A stretch of 64,000 bases of DNA, taken from positions 1,302,001-1,366,000 of the forward strand of contig CATNEN010000007.1 of the NCBI GenBank assembly GCA_950097015.1, given 5' to 3'. This stretch comes from Macrostomum hystrix (taxonomy: Eukaryota; Platyhelminthes; Macrostomidae). The notes beneath the pieces are model-generated. The model was given only the letters and a program-made list of their open reading frames with translations, was not told the origin of the DNA and ran no database searches. The position numbers and the translations under genes are program-made. Shown here piece by piece: positions 46,243 through 56,615 of this stretch. Numbering within the stretch: the stretch's first letter is position 1; each line of letters begins with the position of its first letter.

Positions 46243-46679
46243 TATATCTGTTGTACACACGATAAAAATATAGAAGCTATACTCGACTCTAATCTCTTTT
46301 AGCAGCAACGGACTAAAAAAGTATCTAACTGTTTCGCTTTAAATGGTTTCTCAATGACCCATAACTAGGTCACTGCTTTTATTACATTAGCTAGACTTGT
46401 GGATAAAATGGACTCTACTATAAATTTGTTATGAATGTATACGAGCTACATATATAAATGCAAAAATATACACAAAAAATCAATTTAAGCTCAGTTCACA
46501 CACGAAAAGGTCTGTTAAAAAATCTGTTTTATCAAATGAAATTAATTTTCTTGTTTTATTTGATTTCTGTAATTAAACAATCAAGCTAGAGAACTTAATT
46601 ACTAAAATATCATAACTTTATACGAGAAATTTAACTCTTAAATGACGCCCCTCGCTTCACATAATTTATACAGTATTCT
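46243..46679. other. AT-rich spacer
   Basis: No feature seen. Confidence 0.4.
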
Positions 46680-48035
46680 TCACCTTCATCAATAGCAGAT
46701 CTTGTCACTCTACCCTCATCACCAGCAGATCTTGTCACTCTACCCTTATCACCAGCAGATCTTGTCACTCTACCTTCATCAATAGCAGATCTTGTCACTC
46801 TACCCTCATCACCAGCAGATCCTGTCACTCTACCTTCATCACCAGCAGATCTTGTCACTCTACCCTCATCACCAGCAGATCTTGTCACTCTACCTTCATC
46901 ACCAGCAGATCTTGTCACTCTACCCTCATCACCAGCAGATCTTGTCACTCTACCTTCATCAATAGCAGATCTTGTCACTCTACCCTCATCACCAGCAGAT
47001 CTTGTCACTCTACCCTCATCACCGGCAGATCTTGTCACTCTACCCTCATCACCAGCAGATCTTGTCACTCTACCCTCATCACCGGCAGATCTTGTCACTC
47101 TACCCTCATCACCAGCAGATCTTGTCACTCTACCTTCATCAATAGCAGATCTTGTCACTCTACCCTCATCACCAGCAGATCTTGTCACTCTACCCTCATC
47201 ACCAGCAGATCTTGTCACTCTACCCTCATCACCGGCAGATCTTGTCACTCTACCCTCATCACCAGCAGATCTTGTCACTCTACCCTCATCACCAGCAGAT
47301 CTTGTCACTCTACCCTCATCAATAGCAGATCTTGTCACTCTACCCTCATCACCAGCAGATCTTGTCACTCTACCCTCATCACCAGCAGATCCTGTCACTC
47401 TACCTTCATCACCAGCAGATCTTGTCACTCTACCTTCATCACCAGCAGATCTTGTCACTCTACCTTCATCACCAGCAGATCTTGTCACTCTACCTTCATC
47501 ACCAGCAGATCTTGTCACTCTACCCTCATCACCAGCAGATCTTGTCACTCTACCTTCATCAATAGCAGATCTTGTCACTCTACCCTCATCACCAGCAGAT
47601 CTTGTCACTCTACCCTCATCACCAGCAGATCTTGTCACTCTACCCTCATCACCAGCAGATCTTGTCACTCTACCCTCATCACCAGCAGATCTTGTCACTC
47701 TACCCTCATCACCGGCAGATCTTGTCACTCTCTCACCTTCATCACCAACACATCTTTTCACTCTCTTATCTTCATCACCAACGGATCTTGTCACTCTCTC
47801 ACCTTCATCACCAACAGATCTTGTCACTCTCTCACCTTCATCACCAACAGATCTTTTCACTCTCTCACCTTCATCACCAGCAGATCTTGTCACTCTCTCA
47901 CCTTCATCACCAACACATCTTTTCACTCTCTTATCTTCAGCACCAACAGATCTTGTCACTCTCTCACCTTCATCACCAGCAGATCTTGTCACTCTCTCAC
48001 CTTCATCACCAGCAGATCTTGTCACTCTCTCACCT
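46680..48035 (-). repeat. 30/33-bp minisatellite immediately upstream of the aldo/keto reductase
   Basis: About 44 units containing ATCTTGTCACTCTACCCTCA. Units nearest the gene are 33 bp (extra TCT). Because both lengths are multiples of three, a 464-codon minus frame (repeat GRVTRSAGDE) runs through. It starts with an ATG and ends after a non-repeat tail, but nothing else supports it as a gene. The array stops about 105 bases before the ATG at 48141. Confidence 0.9.
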
Positions 48036-48140
48036 TCATCTAATCTGATTCTGTCATGTCCGTCCTTCTTTATCTATCAGTGCTTCAATTTATTAGCAAA
48101 ATACTGCGTATTCCAGTGCTGAGCTAACATAGTGGACACT

Positions 48141-50371
48141 ATGGCAACAGAGCCCGCAAAGCAAAGGCCGCAGATGAGCTATCGCTATCTGGGCAAGTCC
48201 GGTCTAAAAGTCTCAGCTCTGTGCATGGGCGCAATGACATTCGGCTCCAGTTCTCGTCCGGGTAACACGGACGAAGCCGGGTCGCACGGCATGCTCGATC
48301 AGTTTGTAAGCTCTGGTGGCAATTTCATAGACACCGCCGATGTGTACGCTGCCGGCCAATCGGAGCGCATCATTGGCACCTGGCTTGCTGCCCGCCGCTG
48401 CCGCCAGTCTGTGGTCTTGGCCACCAAGTTCTACGGTAGGGTGGACGACTCCAGCCAGGATCCGAACTGTCGTGGCGCGTCTAGGCGTCACGTTGTGGCT
48501 GCTTTGGAGGCGAGTCTCGATAGATTGGCCACTGACAGGGTGAGAAATCTCTTGATTTATTACTCCATCAACACCCACCTCAATCAAAAAACATCCGTTG
48601 ACACCCGCCTCAGTTAGACTGGCAGAAAGCAAGGAGACTATTCTGCCCATTCCACTGGGCACCCATCCAACGCCTACCCCACGTTGACACCCACCTCACT
48701 CCCAATCCCTTGTTGACACCCACCTCACTCACTACCCCTCCGTTGACACCCAACTCACTCCCAATCCCTTGTTGACACCCACCTCACTCACTACCCCTCC
48801 GTTGACAACCAATTCACTCCGATCGCTCGTTGGCACCCACGTCGCTCTCTACTCCTCTGTTGTCACCCACCTAACTCTTTAGCCCTCCGTTGACACCCAT
48901 TTCTCCCTTGACCCACCCTTTGGCACCCACCTCACTCTCTACCCCTCCGTCTACACCCACCTCACTCCTACCCCTCTCTGACACCCACCTCACACTCTGC
49001 CGCCCCTTAAGGCCACTCGCCTAACTCTTGATCTCTGCTCCGTCAGTAGCAGCCACTTTAATGGCTAGTGTTCCATTCTTGCTTTTTAATCTTTAATTTA
49101 CTCAGTAGCTGCAATCAATAAATTCCACTGCCAGGTGGATCTGCTGCAGCAGCATTGCTTTGACCCGGCCACGCCGCTGGAGGAGACTCTGCGCACCGCT
49201 CACGATCTAATCCGGTCCGGCAAAGTTCATTACTTCGGCGTCAGCAACTTCACCGGCTGGCAGCTGCAGAAGGCCGTCTGCGTCAGCGACAAGCTGGGCT
49301 TGGAGCCGGTGCTGGGCCTGCAGCAGCAGTACAGCCTGCTATCGCGGCAGGCGGAGCTCGAACTCCTGCCCGTCTGCGCCAATGAGGGCGTCGGCCTATT
49401 GGCCTGGAGTCCGCTGAAGGGCGGCCTCCTCACTGGTTGGTTTCTTATAACTTTCCTATGAGCCTACATTCTCTGCCTACCATTGTTGTCTAACCTTCTT
49501 CAACACCCAGCTCACTCAAAAAACAACCGTTGACACCCACCTCTGTTAGACGCGTCTCCCTGCTCACCAGTCTCCTTGTTTAACCTACTCTCCCTGCCCA
49601 CCTGTCTCCTTGTTTAACCTACTCTCCCTGCCCACCTGTCTCCTTGTTTAACCTACTCTCCCTGCCCACCAGTCTCCTTGTTTAACCTACTCTCCCTGCC
49701 CACCAGTCTCCTTGTTTGACCTACTCTCCCTGCCCACCAGTCTCCTTGTTTAACCTACTCTCCCTGCCCACCAGTCTCCTTGTTTAACCTACTCTCCCTG
49801 CCCACCAGTCTCCTTGTTTAACCTACTCTCCCTGCCCACCAGTCTCCTTGTTTAACCTACTCTCCCTGCCCACCAGTCTCCTTGTTTAACGTTCCCTTCT
49901 TCCTCGCGTCAGTCTCAGCCATCACTTCCACTTGCAGGCAAATTCCCTCGTCCTGATGCCGCCACGACAGTCGCGGCTCCCGATCCGACCACCCGAGTCG
50001 GCTGGGGCGCCACCGTCGGCTTGGCCAACGAGTCCCACCCGAGCTGGAACCGGTTCGCTGCTGACCCGGCCTACTGGCGCGTCATCGACGCCGTGAACTC
50101 CGTGGCGACAAGTCGCGGCGTGTCTCCTAGCCAAGTGGCTCTGCGCTGGCTGCTGCACCAGCCCACCGTGGCGTCGGTGATTATCGGCGCTAAGACGCCG
50201 GCCCAGCTAGCCGAGAATTTAGCCAGCGAGTCGTGGCGACTCACACCGGAGGAGGTGCAGTCGCTGACAGCGGCTTCTGCCGTTGAACTGGCTTATCCGT
50301 ACGAAATGCAGGCCAGGAATAGCGCGGCAGGCGACCGGCTGAGGTTCAGGAATCCGGACTGCATTTGGTAG
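48141..50371 (+). CDS. Aldo/keto reductase
   Basis: Exons 48141-48539, 49135-49435 and 49938-50371 (phases 0 and 1) give 377 residues. The family reduces carbonyl substrates with NADPH in a TIM barrel. The sequence shows [24 protein letters not shown] split over the start, [15 protein letters not shown] (catalytic Asp and Tyr), VVLATKFYG (Lys) and [18 protein letters not shown] (His). [43 protein letters not shown] and [20 protein letters not shown] follow, with [12 protein letters not shown] near the end (cofactor binding). The catalytic tetrad is complete. It resembles Kv-beta-like and bacterial YajO-like members, so substrate and exact subfamily remain open. Both introns contain private tandem repeats. 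Confidence 0.92.
48560..48990 (+). repeat. Degenerate repeat in aldo/keto reductase intron 1
   Basis: Irregular units built on GTTGACACCCACCTCACTC with spacer CCCTCC. A related piece (GTTGACACCCACCTC) also appears at the start of intron 2, at about 49529. Confidence 0.7.
49548..49890 (+). repeat. 34-bp minisatellite in aldo/keto reductase intron 2
   Basis: Ten units of CCTACTCTCCCTGCCCACCA plus GTCTCCTTGTTTAA, differing at one or two sites. Confidence 0.9.
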
Positions 50372-50404
50372 ATTGGTTGAGTGCAGGCGGACTGACCTGA
50401 GGTG

Positions 50405-50515
50405 GGTGTTGCAATAGCGTTAGGTTGTTGTTAAGCGGCGTGAGGTTGTTGTTAAGTGGCGTGAGGTTGTTGTTAAGCGGCGTGAGGTGGGTGTTAAGTG
50501 TCGTGAGGAGGGTGC
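50405..50515 (+). repeat. 21-bp repeat downstream of the aldo/keto reductase
   Basis: Five units of GGCGTGAGGTTGTTGTTAAG plus one base, beginning about 35 bases after the stop. Confidence 0.8.
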
Positions 50516-50519
50516 AACT

Positions 50520-51000
50520 GCCTTTAACTGGATGTGTTTCAAATGTGTTAAGCAGGTGTTTTAGCTTTTTCGGCTTTTTTGCAGTTAATTTGTAGTTTTA
50601 GGTGGACATTTTTGTCTTGTGCATTGTCGATTTGGTCGTCAGGCACTTTGAAAATCGGTAGTTAAATTCGTATTGTGCCAATAAAAACTGTTTATCATGT
50701 CACTTCGATGGTTTTTTGTGCTGGATTGATTTTTTAATTAAAAAACAGATTTTTATTGTCTTTAATTTCTTGTCCCTTTCGAAAAAAGAAATAGTGCTGA
50801 TCTTTTTTATATTTTATTAAATATGATTATATGAGTAAGCAATTCGTATTGATAGCCTTACTATTTACTATATCACTTTTATTGTCCTTTGTCTCTATTC
50901 TAATTTATTTGTGTTAATAGTTATTCATTACTTGGTAGTCACTAGTTGAAATTTCTGCCCTAAGGAAGCAATTCATTTTGTCCTTTTCGTCGGTGATGCG
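50520..51000. other. 3' flank and intergenic DNA
   Basis: Contains AATAAA at about 50681, which could serve the aldo/keto reductase transcript. No gene seen. Confidence 0.4.
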
Positions 51001-51009
51001 TCCCCCATC

Positions 51010-51075
51010 CTCAGTCCATGGACTGAACAGCTGTACACAGGCTTTAGAAGCGCCGCGCAGTGGCTGTTGCTATGC
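51010..51075 (+). mobile_element. Dispersed repeat copy 3
   Basis: CAGTCCATGGACTGAACAGC, GCTTTAGAAGCGCCGCGCAG: same order as the copy at 24165-24290. It ends about 125 bases before the ZFAND1 start codon, so it lies in the promoter or 5' UTR region. Confidence 0.55.
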
Positions 51076-51200
51076 CATTTTCTATGGTTATTAGAAAATC
51101 TTCAGCTTGTTTGTAATGGTTTTTAGGGTTATTTCGATACATATCGGGTCCTGGTACACCCGAGCCTTTTCCCCTGGGCCCGCAGCTCTTATCAGCGGGC

Positions 51201-53081
51201 ATGGCTGAGCTGGACATTGGGCTGCACTGTTGCCAGCCAGGCTGCGGCCAGCTGGACTTCCTGCCGATCTGCTGCCAGGGTTGTCGCCGAGTCTACTGCA
51301 GGCGCCACGCCTCGCTGTCGGTGCACGCCTGCTCGCTGGAGTTCACCAACTGTCTGGCGACAGCGGAGCCGGAGCCCTGCCCAGCCGAAGCTGCATCTGA
51401 GAGCAGGCTTCAGCGAGAGGCCAGTTGCATCGGCTGCTCTCGGCTGATAGCCGCGCCAATTCAGTGCGCCATCTGCGGCGGCTTCGTCTGCGTGGCGCAT
51501 CGTTTCAGCGATTCGCATCCCTGCCTGGGGAATTCGGATTCGGACAGTCGGGCGGCGGAGCAGCCGGTTAAGAGGGCTGAGCTGAGCAATGAGCTGCTGG
51601 AGCAGCTGCGGCGGGCCGACAGTCGCAATTTAGCCGGCTCGGCTGGTGAAGAAAAAAATGTCGGCGGGCAGCACCGTCGACCCGGTCGCAACGAGCGGCA
51701 GCTGGCGTTGATGAAGCTAAAGCTGTCAGCTGTTGGCGACAAGTCTGTGCCGCAGGCTGATAGGGTCTATCTAATGGTGCGCTGGAATGAAGTGCTTGGT
51801 CCTTAAACACTCAAATATATAGGGTTAGAAAATAAGCTGGTTGAATTGAAAGCATTTAAATTTTCGTTTGAGGAAAATCGGTGTGGGTTTGGCATTGTGG
51901 CAGAGCGTTCTAATGCATTTGCCTATCGCACCAAGGTCAGTGAGCTCGACTGCGTTTGCTTTGCAGCCGCATTGTGGAGGCTTGGGATCTTGTCTTGCAA
52001 TTTACGCCCTCCTTGTCAAGCCAACCTCTAAGCCATCGTGAGAGTGTGCACTGCCTGACAATGAGAGTTTATTGATTGTGTTAGTGTGTGCCTTCGTACA
52101 GTATCTGTGAGCGGAATGCCCGCTGACTGTTGGTCTACTCACCAAAAGATATTACAAATTTTATTAGGGAGTTAGCCAATGGAGTCTCAAGAAAATTAGG
52201 TTGCAGTTTAGTGAGAACAATGAGGGGTTGGTATTAATAGTTTACATTGGGGATAAAACGATGAGGTTTGGTCTTTTATGGTGTACATTGAGGGATAGGA
52301 AGATTAGGGTTTGGTCTTGCAGAGTGTACATTGGGAATAGAACGATAAGGTTTGGTCTTTTATGGTGTACATTGAGGGATAGGAAGATTAGAGTTTGGTT
52401 TTGCAGAGTGTACATTGGGGATAGAACGATAAGGTTTGGTCTTTTATGGTGTACATTGAGGGATAGGAAGATTAGGGTTTTATCTTGCAGAGTACATTGG
52501 GGATAGGAAGATGAGGGTTTTGTCTTGAAGTGTACATTGAGGTTCAGAAAAATAAAGTTTGCGAGTGTTTAGACTACTCTAATAAGGTCCGGAAGTAATA
52601 TGGTAAAATCTTGGAAAACGTACACAGAGAAGTTATGCAATTGATTGTTTTCTAAATCAAGTCGAGTTATTGTCGAAAGTGAAAGGGGGTTCCGTGTAAA
52701 ATATTTTCGGCTATTTGTATTTTACTGACTTCCAACCTTCCTACTTACTTCCACCTTCAGGTCCAACCTGACTGCCAGCAACAGCAGCAGCCGCAGCAGC
52801 CGCTAGCGGTCTTCTTTTCCCGTCACTGGCCAGTGGGCAAGGCAACGGACAGCCTGGCAGCTCGTCTAGGAGTTCCTCCAGTGCGCCGGCAGCCAAAGGA
52901 TGAGCGCCTCTCACTGCTGCTGCCCAGCGATTCAGACGATGATGGTCCTCCGGCGGAAGTTGCGACTCAGCGGCGGCCACGGCGCCTGCTGCTTCCGGGA
53001 GACACCATAGCGACTTGCCTGAAGAGGGGCGACTTCTCTGACGGCGATCGCCTGTTGTTGACCTACTGTGCCGCCCCCTGA
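51201..53081 (+). CDS. ZFAND1: AN1-type zinc finger protein 1
   Basis: Exons 51201-51776 and 52761-53081 join in phase 0 to give 298 residues (about 268 in human). ZFAND1 recruits the proteasome and p97/VCP to stress granules. The N-terminus MAELDIGLHC matches the family. Two AN1 fingers follow: CCQPGCGQLDFLPICCQGC, VYCRRHASLSVHAC, and then CIGCSRLIAAPIQCAICGGF with VCVAHRFSDSHPC. The segment LALMKLKLSAVGDKSVPQAD is strongly diagnostic. Exon 2 holds the ubiquitin-like C-terminal part: AVFFSRHWPVGKATDSLAAR and a Leu-rich end. The sequence encoding the last codons is itself the first unit of the tandem array that follows the stop. The intron carries a SINE-like repeat and a tandem repeat. Confidence 0.92.
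51885..52135 (+). mobile_element. SINE-like dispersed repeat, copy in ZFAND1 intron
   Basis: An A-box-like TTGTGGCAGAGCGTTC head and a B-box-like GAGCTCGACTGC are followed by a body. Body blocks AGGCTTGGGA, TGCAATTTACGCC, GTGAGAGTGTGCACTGCCTG and GCGGAATG recur in the same order on the other strand at 53610-53800. Confidence 0.6.
52235..52540 (+). repeat. Composite tandem repeat in ZFAND1 intron
   Basis: Alternating half-units TGTACATTGAGGGATAGGAA and TGTACATTGGGGATAGAACG make a higher-order unit of about 90 bp, repeated about 3.5 times. Confidence 0.8.
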
Positions 53082-53335
53082 CCCACTGTGCCCCCACCTG
53101 ACCCACTGCTGATCTACTGTGCCCTCACCTGACCCACTGCTGATCTACTGTTCCCCCTCCTGACCCACTGTGCCCCCTTACCAACTGTGCCACCTGACCC
53201 AGTGTGCCCCCTCCTGACCCACTGCTGACCTACTGTGCCCCCTCCTGACCCACTGCTGATCTACTGTTCCCCCTCCTGACCCACTGCTGACCCAGTGTGC
53301 CCCCACCTGACCCACTGCTGACCTACTGAAATTCG
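53082..53335 (+). repeat. Minisatellite continuing from the ZFAND1 stop codon
   Basis: Irregular units of CTACTGTGCCCCCTCCTGAC plus CCACTGCTGA. The coding end (CTACTGTGCCGCCCCCTGAC) is a recognisable first unit. Confidence 0.85.
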
Positions 53336-53609
53336 TTTAAGTCCATCTAAAACTCTCAATTTCTTAGATTTCCTTTCACTGTTTCAGTTATATGTATCTG
53401 GTATAAGCCGAAGCTTTGAAGGCTTATCTTGTTGATTTTCTAATGCCTTCTTGTTTTCTATTCATAATTTATTTAGTTCCTCAAAGTTTTTAGAGGTCGG
53501 AGTAACTAGTTGCCTATATGTATCGAAAAAAGCATTAAATATAGTACAAATGAAAAGTTTAATAATAATATTTGCACGGCTGAGGGCACTGGCACATCAT
53601 TTTGTTACA

Positions 53610-53800
53610 GTAGATTCGCAGTCAGGCAATTCTGCCCATTCCGCTGACTCCTGAGCACACACTCACACAGGCGGGTACATCTGCAATGAATTTCTCATCG
53701 TCAGGCAGTGCACACTCTCACTGTACCGTGGAGGTGGGCCCTCAATGGCGTAAATTGCACGAAAAGTTCCCAAGCCTTCTCTCCGCGACTTCGTCCCAAC
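53610..53800 (-). mobile_element. SINE-like dispersed repeat, second copy
   Basis: Reverse-complement partner of 51885-52135, sharing the four body blocks named there. It lies between ZFAND1 and DCP1. Confidence 0.6.
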
Positions 53801-53891
53801 TGCAATTTCAGCACTGACTTATTTGTGCATTGCCAATTGGTAATCTAAAGAAGAGCAGAGAGCAGAAAATTTATTAACTTAGATTTAGACA

Positions 53892-55761
53892 ATGCTTTCG
53901 GCATCGCCGACCAATGCGCCGCCTGTGCCGCTATCTCGGGTGCAGCAGATTGACCCGGCCTGCACACAGCTGCTGGAGCAGTCCGGTCCCTGCGATCTGT
54001 ACAGGTGCGGCCCGACCGGTTGGGCCAAGTGCCAGAGCCAGGATCAGCGCAGCGGCCAGGTAAGGAGCCAAACTCTGGGGATATCTGATCTATAGGGATC
54101 TTGGAATCTACTCCCTGAAAGATGGGATCTTGGAATCTACTCCTTGATAGATGGGGATCTTGGAATCTACTCCCTGAAAGATGGGGATCTTGGAATCTAC
54201 TCCCTGAAAGATGGTGATCTTGGAATCTACTCCCTGAAAGATGGGGATCTTGGAATCTACTCCCTGAAAGATGGGGATCTTGGAATCTACTCCCTGAAAG
54301 ATGGTGATCTTGGAATCTACTCCCTGAAAGATGGTGATCTTGGAATCTACTCCTTAATAGATGGGATCTTGGAATCTACTCCTTAATAGATGGGATCTTG
54401 GAATCTACTCCTTGATAGATGGGATCTTGGAATCTACTCCTTAATAGATGGGATCTTGGAATCTACTCCTTAATAGATGGGATCTTGGAATCTACTCCTT
54501 AATAGATGGGATCTTGGAATATACTCCCTGAAAGATGGCATCTTGGAATCTACTCCTTGATAGATGGGATCTTGGAATCTGCTACTTGAAACATGGGGAT
54601 CTTGGAATTCACTCTCTGAAGTATAAGTGACTTGAATTAACAGGCCCACAAATCCGCAGTTCTAAAATTGCGCTTAATTCCTGTTTCCCTCTCTTTAGGG
54701 CCGGCTAGTTCTCTACAATCGGTCAGCCTCGCCGAGGCACGCCTTCGCCGTCATTGGCTGCGGCGCCGCCGATCGGGTTCAACTGTTGGTGGCTGGTGGC
54801 GCGTGGCCGCACGCGGAGCCGCCCTTCCTGCTGTTCAGCGACGGCGCTGGCTCCGCTGGCGACCGCCACGGCGTCTGGTTTCGCAACGAGACCGACTGCC
54901 ACCGGTTGGCCGACCGGCTGGCCCGACTAGCTCTCGGCGACTGCTCGGACCAGCCAGCAGCTTGCGTCGAGCGCTCCGCCAGCTCTAGCGCTGTGGTGGC
55001 CGCAGAGGACAGGCCTGCTTCAGGCGCCGGCGGCGGCGGCAGCATTGTTGAGATGCTGGGCCGGGCCCAGGCTGAGTATGAAGCCGCGGCCGCGGCTGCC
55101 AGAGGAGCGGAAACCTGCGAGTTGGTGAGAGCCCGCAGATCTCCGGAATGCATGACCCCCGGATACTGACCTGCCCTCCGCCCACTCCCGCAATGACCTG
55201 CAGGTTGCCAGGCGAATTCGTCAGCAGCTGGGACTCGCTCAGCCAGAGGAGAAGGCTGCTGCTGCTGCCGATCACAGTACCAGGGAAGACCAGCGGCAGA
55301 GTCATGTCAGTACATATAACTCACATCTTTGTGTCCCTATATGTATCGAAATATTAATTATAGCCGAATTTAAGATTTAAAGTCCCTTTGATTCTGCCTC
55401 TATATTTCTACTTTTAAATATCTAGCAACAGCAGCAGCAGGAGCCGCTGCCGGAGTCGCCGGCCAATGCAACCGAAGAAGAATTCCTGCTCACTCCCGGC
55501 ATGCTGGAGTCACCGCCTTTGCCTCTGCAGTTACTGCAGCAGCCTCTGGCACCGCCGCCGCCGCAGAGAAGCCAGCCTGACGGAGAGGATACGGAGGCCG
55601 CTCCAGCCGTCCTTGAAGAGGCCAACGCAGCATTGCCAACAGCAGCCAGGCAGCATCTGTGCGACAGTCTGGCGAACCTGCTAGACCAGGACGAGGATTT
55701 CCTGAGCTGCGTGCACAGGGCCTACATTGCCAGCCTGCAGAAGCGACTCAGAGCCGCTTGA
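53892..55761 (+). CDS. DCP1: mRNA-decapping enzyme subunit 1
   Basis: Four exons, 53892-54059, 54699-55124, 55204-55305 and 55426-55761, all join in phase 0 to give 343 residues. DCP1 activates the DCP2 decapping enzyme in cytoplasmic P-bodies. The EVH1-like domain is split by intron 1: QQIDPACTQLLEQSGPCDLY, then GRLVLYNRSASPRHAFAVIG, PFLLFSDG and HGVWFRNETDCHRLADRLAR. A short motif, SIVEMLGRAQAEYE, matches the conserved motif after the domain (ILEMLSRAKDEYE in vertebrates). The Gln/Pro-rich linker leads to LLTPGMLESP. The C-terminal trimerisation helix region LCDSLANLLDQDEDFLSCVH..YIASLQKRL ends the protein. The length is close to the insect protein and shorter than vertebrate DCP1A/B. Intron 1 and the 3' flank carry different minisatellites. 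Confidence 0.92.
54085..54620 (+). repeat. 26-28 bp minisatellite in DCP1 intron 1
   Basis: About 19 units of GATCTTGGAATCTACTCCCT plus GAAAGATGG. Two subfamilies are arranged in blocks: CCCTGAAAG in the left half and CCTTAATAG in the right. Confidence 0.9.
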
Positions 55762-55789
55762 GCAGTGCATTGCTGCGATCTTACTTAAT

Positions 55790-56615
55790 GGATTGCTAGC
55801 CTGACCCTACTGAATCAGGTTCTAGAATGGATTGCTAGCCTGACCCTACTGAATCAGGTTCTAGAATGGATTGCTAGCCTGACCCTACTGAATCAGGTTA
55901 TAGAATGGATTGCTAGCCTGACCCTACTGAATCAGGTTATAGAATGGATTGCTAGCCTGACCCTACTGAATCAGGTTATAGAATGGATTGCTAGCCTGAC
56001 CCTACTGAATCAGGTAATAGAATGGATTGCTAGCCTGACCCTACTGAATCAGGTAATAGAATGGATTGCTAGCCTGACCCTACTGAATCAGGTTATAGAA
56101 TGGATTGCTAGCCTGACCCTACTGAATCAGGTTCTAGAACGGATTGCTAGCCTGACCCTACTGAATCAGGTTCTAGAATGGATTGCTAGCCTGACCCTAC
56201 TGAATCAGGTTATAGAATGGATTGCTAGCCTGACCCTACTGAATCAGGTTATAGAATGGATTGCTAGCCTGACCCTACTGAATCAGGTTATAGAATGGAT
56301 TGCTAGCCTGACCCTACTGAATCAGGTAATAGAATGGATTGCTAGCCTGACCCTACTGAATCAGGTAATAGAATGGATTGCTAGCCTGACCCTACTGAAT
56401 CAGGTTATAGAATGGATTGCTAGCCTGACCCTACTGAATCAGGTTTTAGAATGGATTGCTAGCCTGACCCTACTGAATCAGGTTATAGAATGGATTGCTA
56501 GCCTGATCCTACTGAATCAGGTTATAAAATGGATTGCTAGCCTGACCCTACTGAATCAGGTTATAAAATGGATTGCTAGCCTGATCCTACTGAATCAGGT
56601 TATAAAATGGATTGC
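55790..56615 (+). repeat. 39-bp minisatellite downstream of DCP1
   Basis: About 21 units of TGGATTGCTAGCCTGACCCT plus ACTGAATCAGGTTATAGAA. It starts about 30 bases after the stop. A run of variant units (TTC, TTA, TAA at one site) is repeated in the same order, which indicates a block duplication. Confidence 0.92.

Noticed and set aside
46680-48035. CRISPR-like regular repeats
   Set aside because: There are no unique spacers; units are contiguous tandem copies, and the DNA is eukaryotic.
48213-48662. 149-codon minus frame across aldo/keto reductase exon 1
   Set aside because: Antisense shadow of an exon with a complete catalytic Asp/Tyr block.
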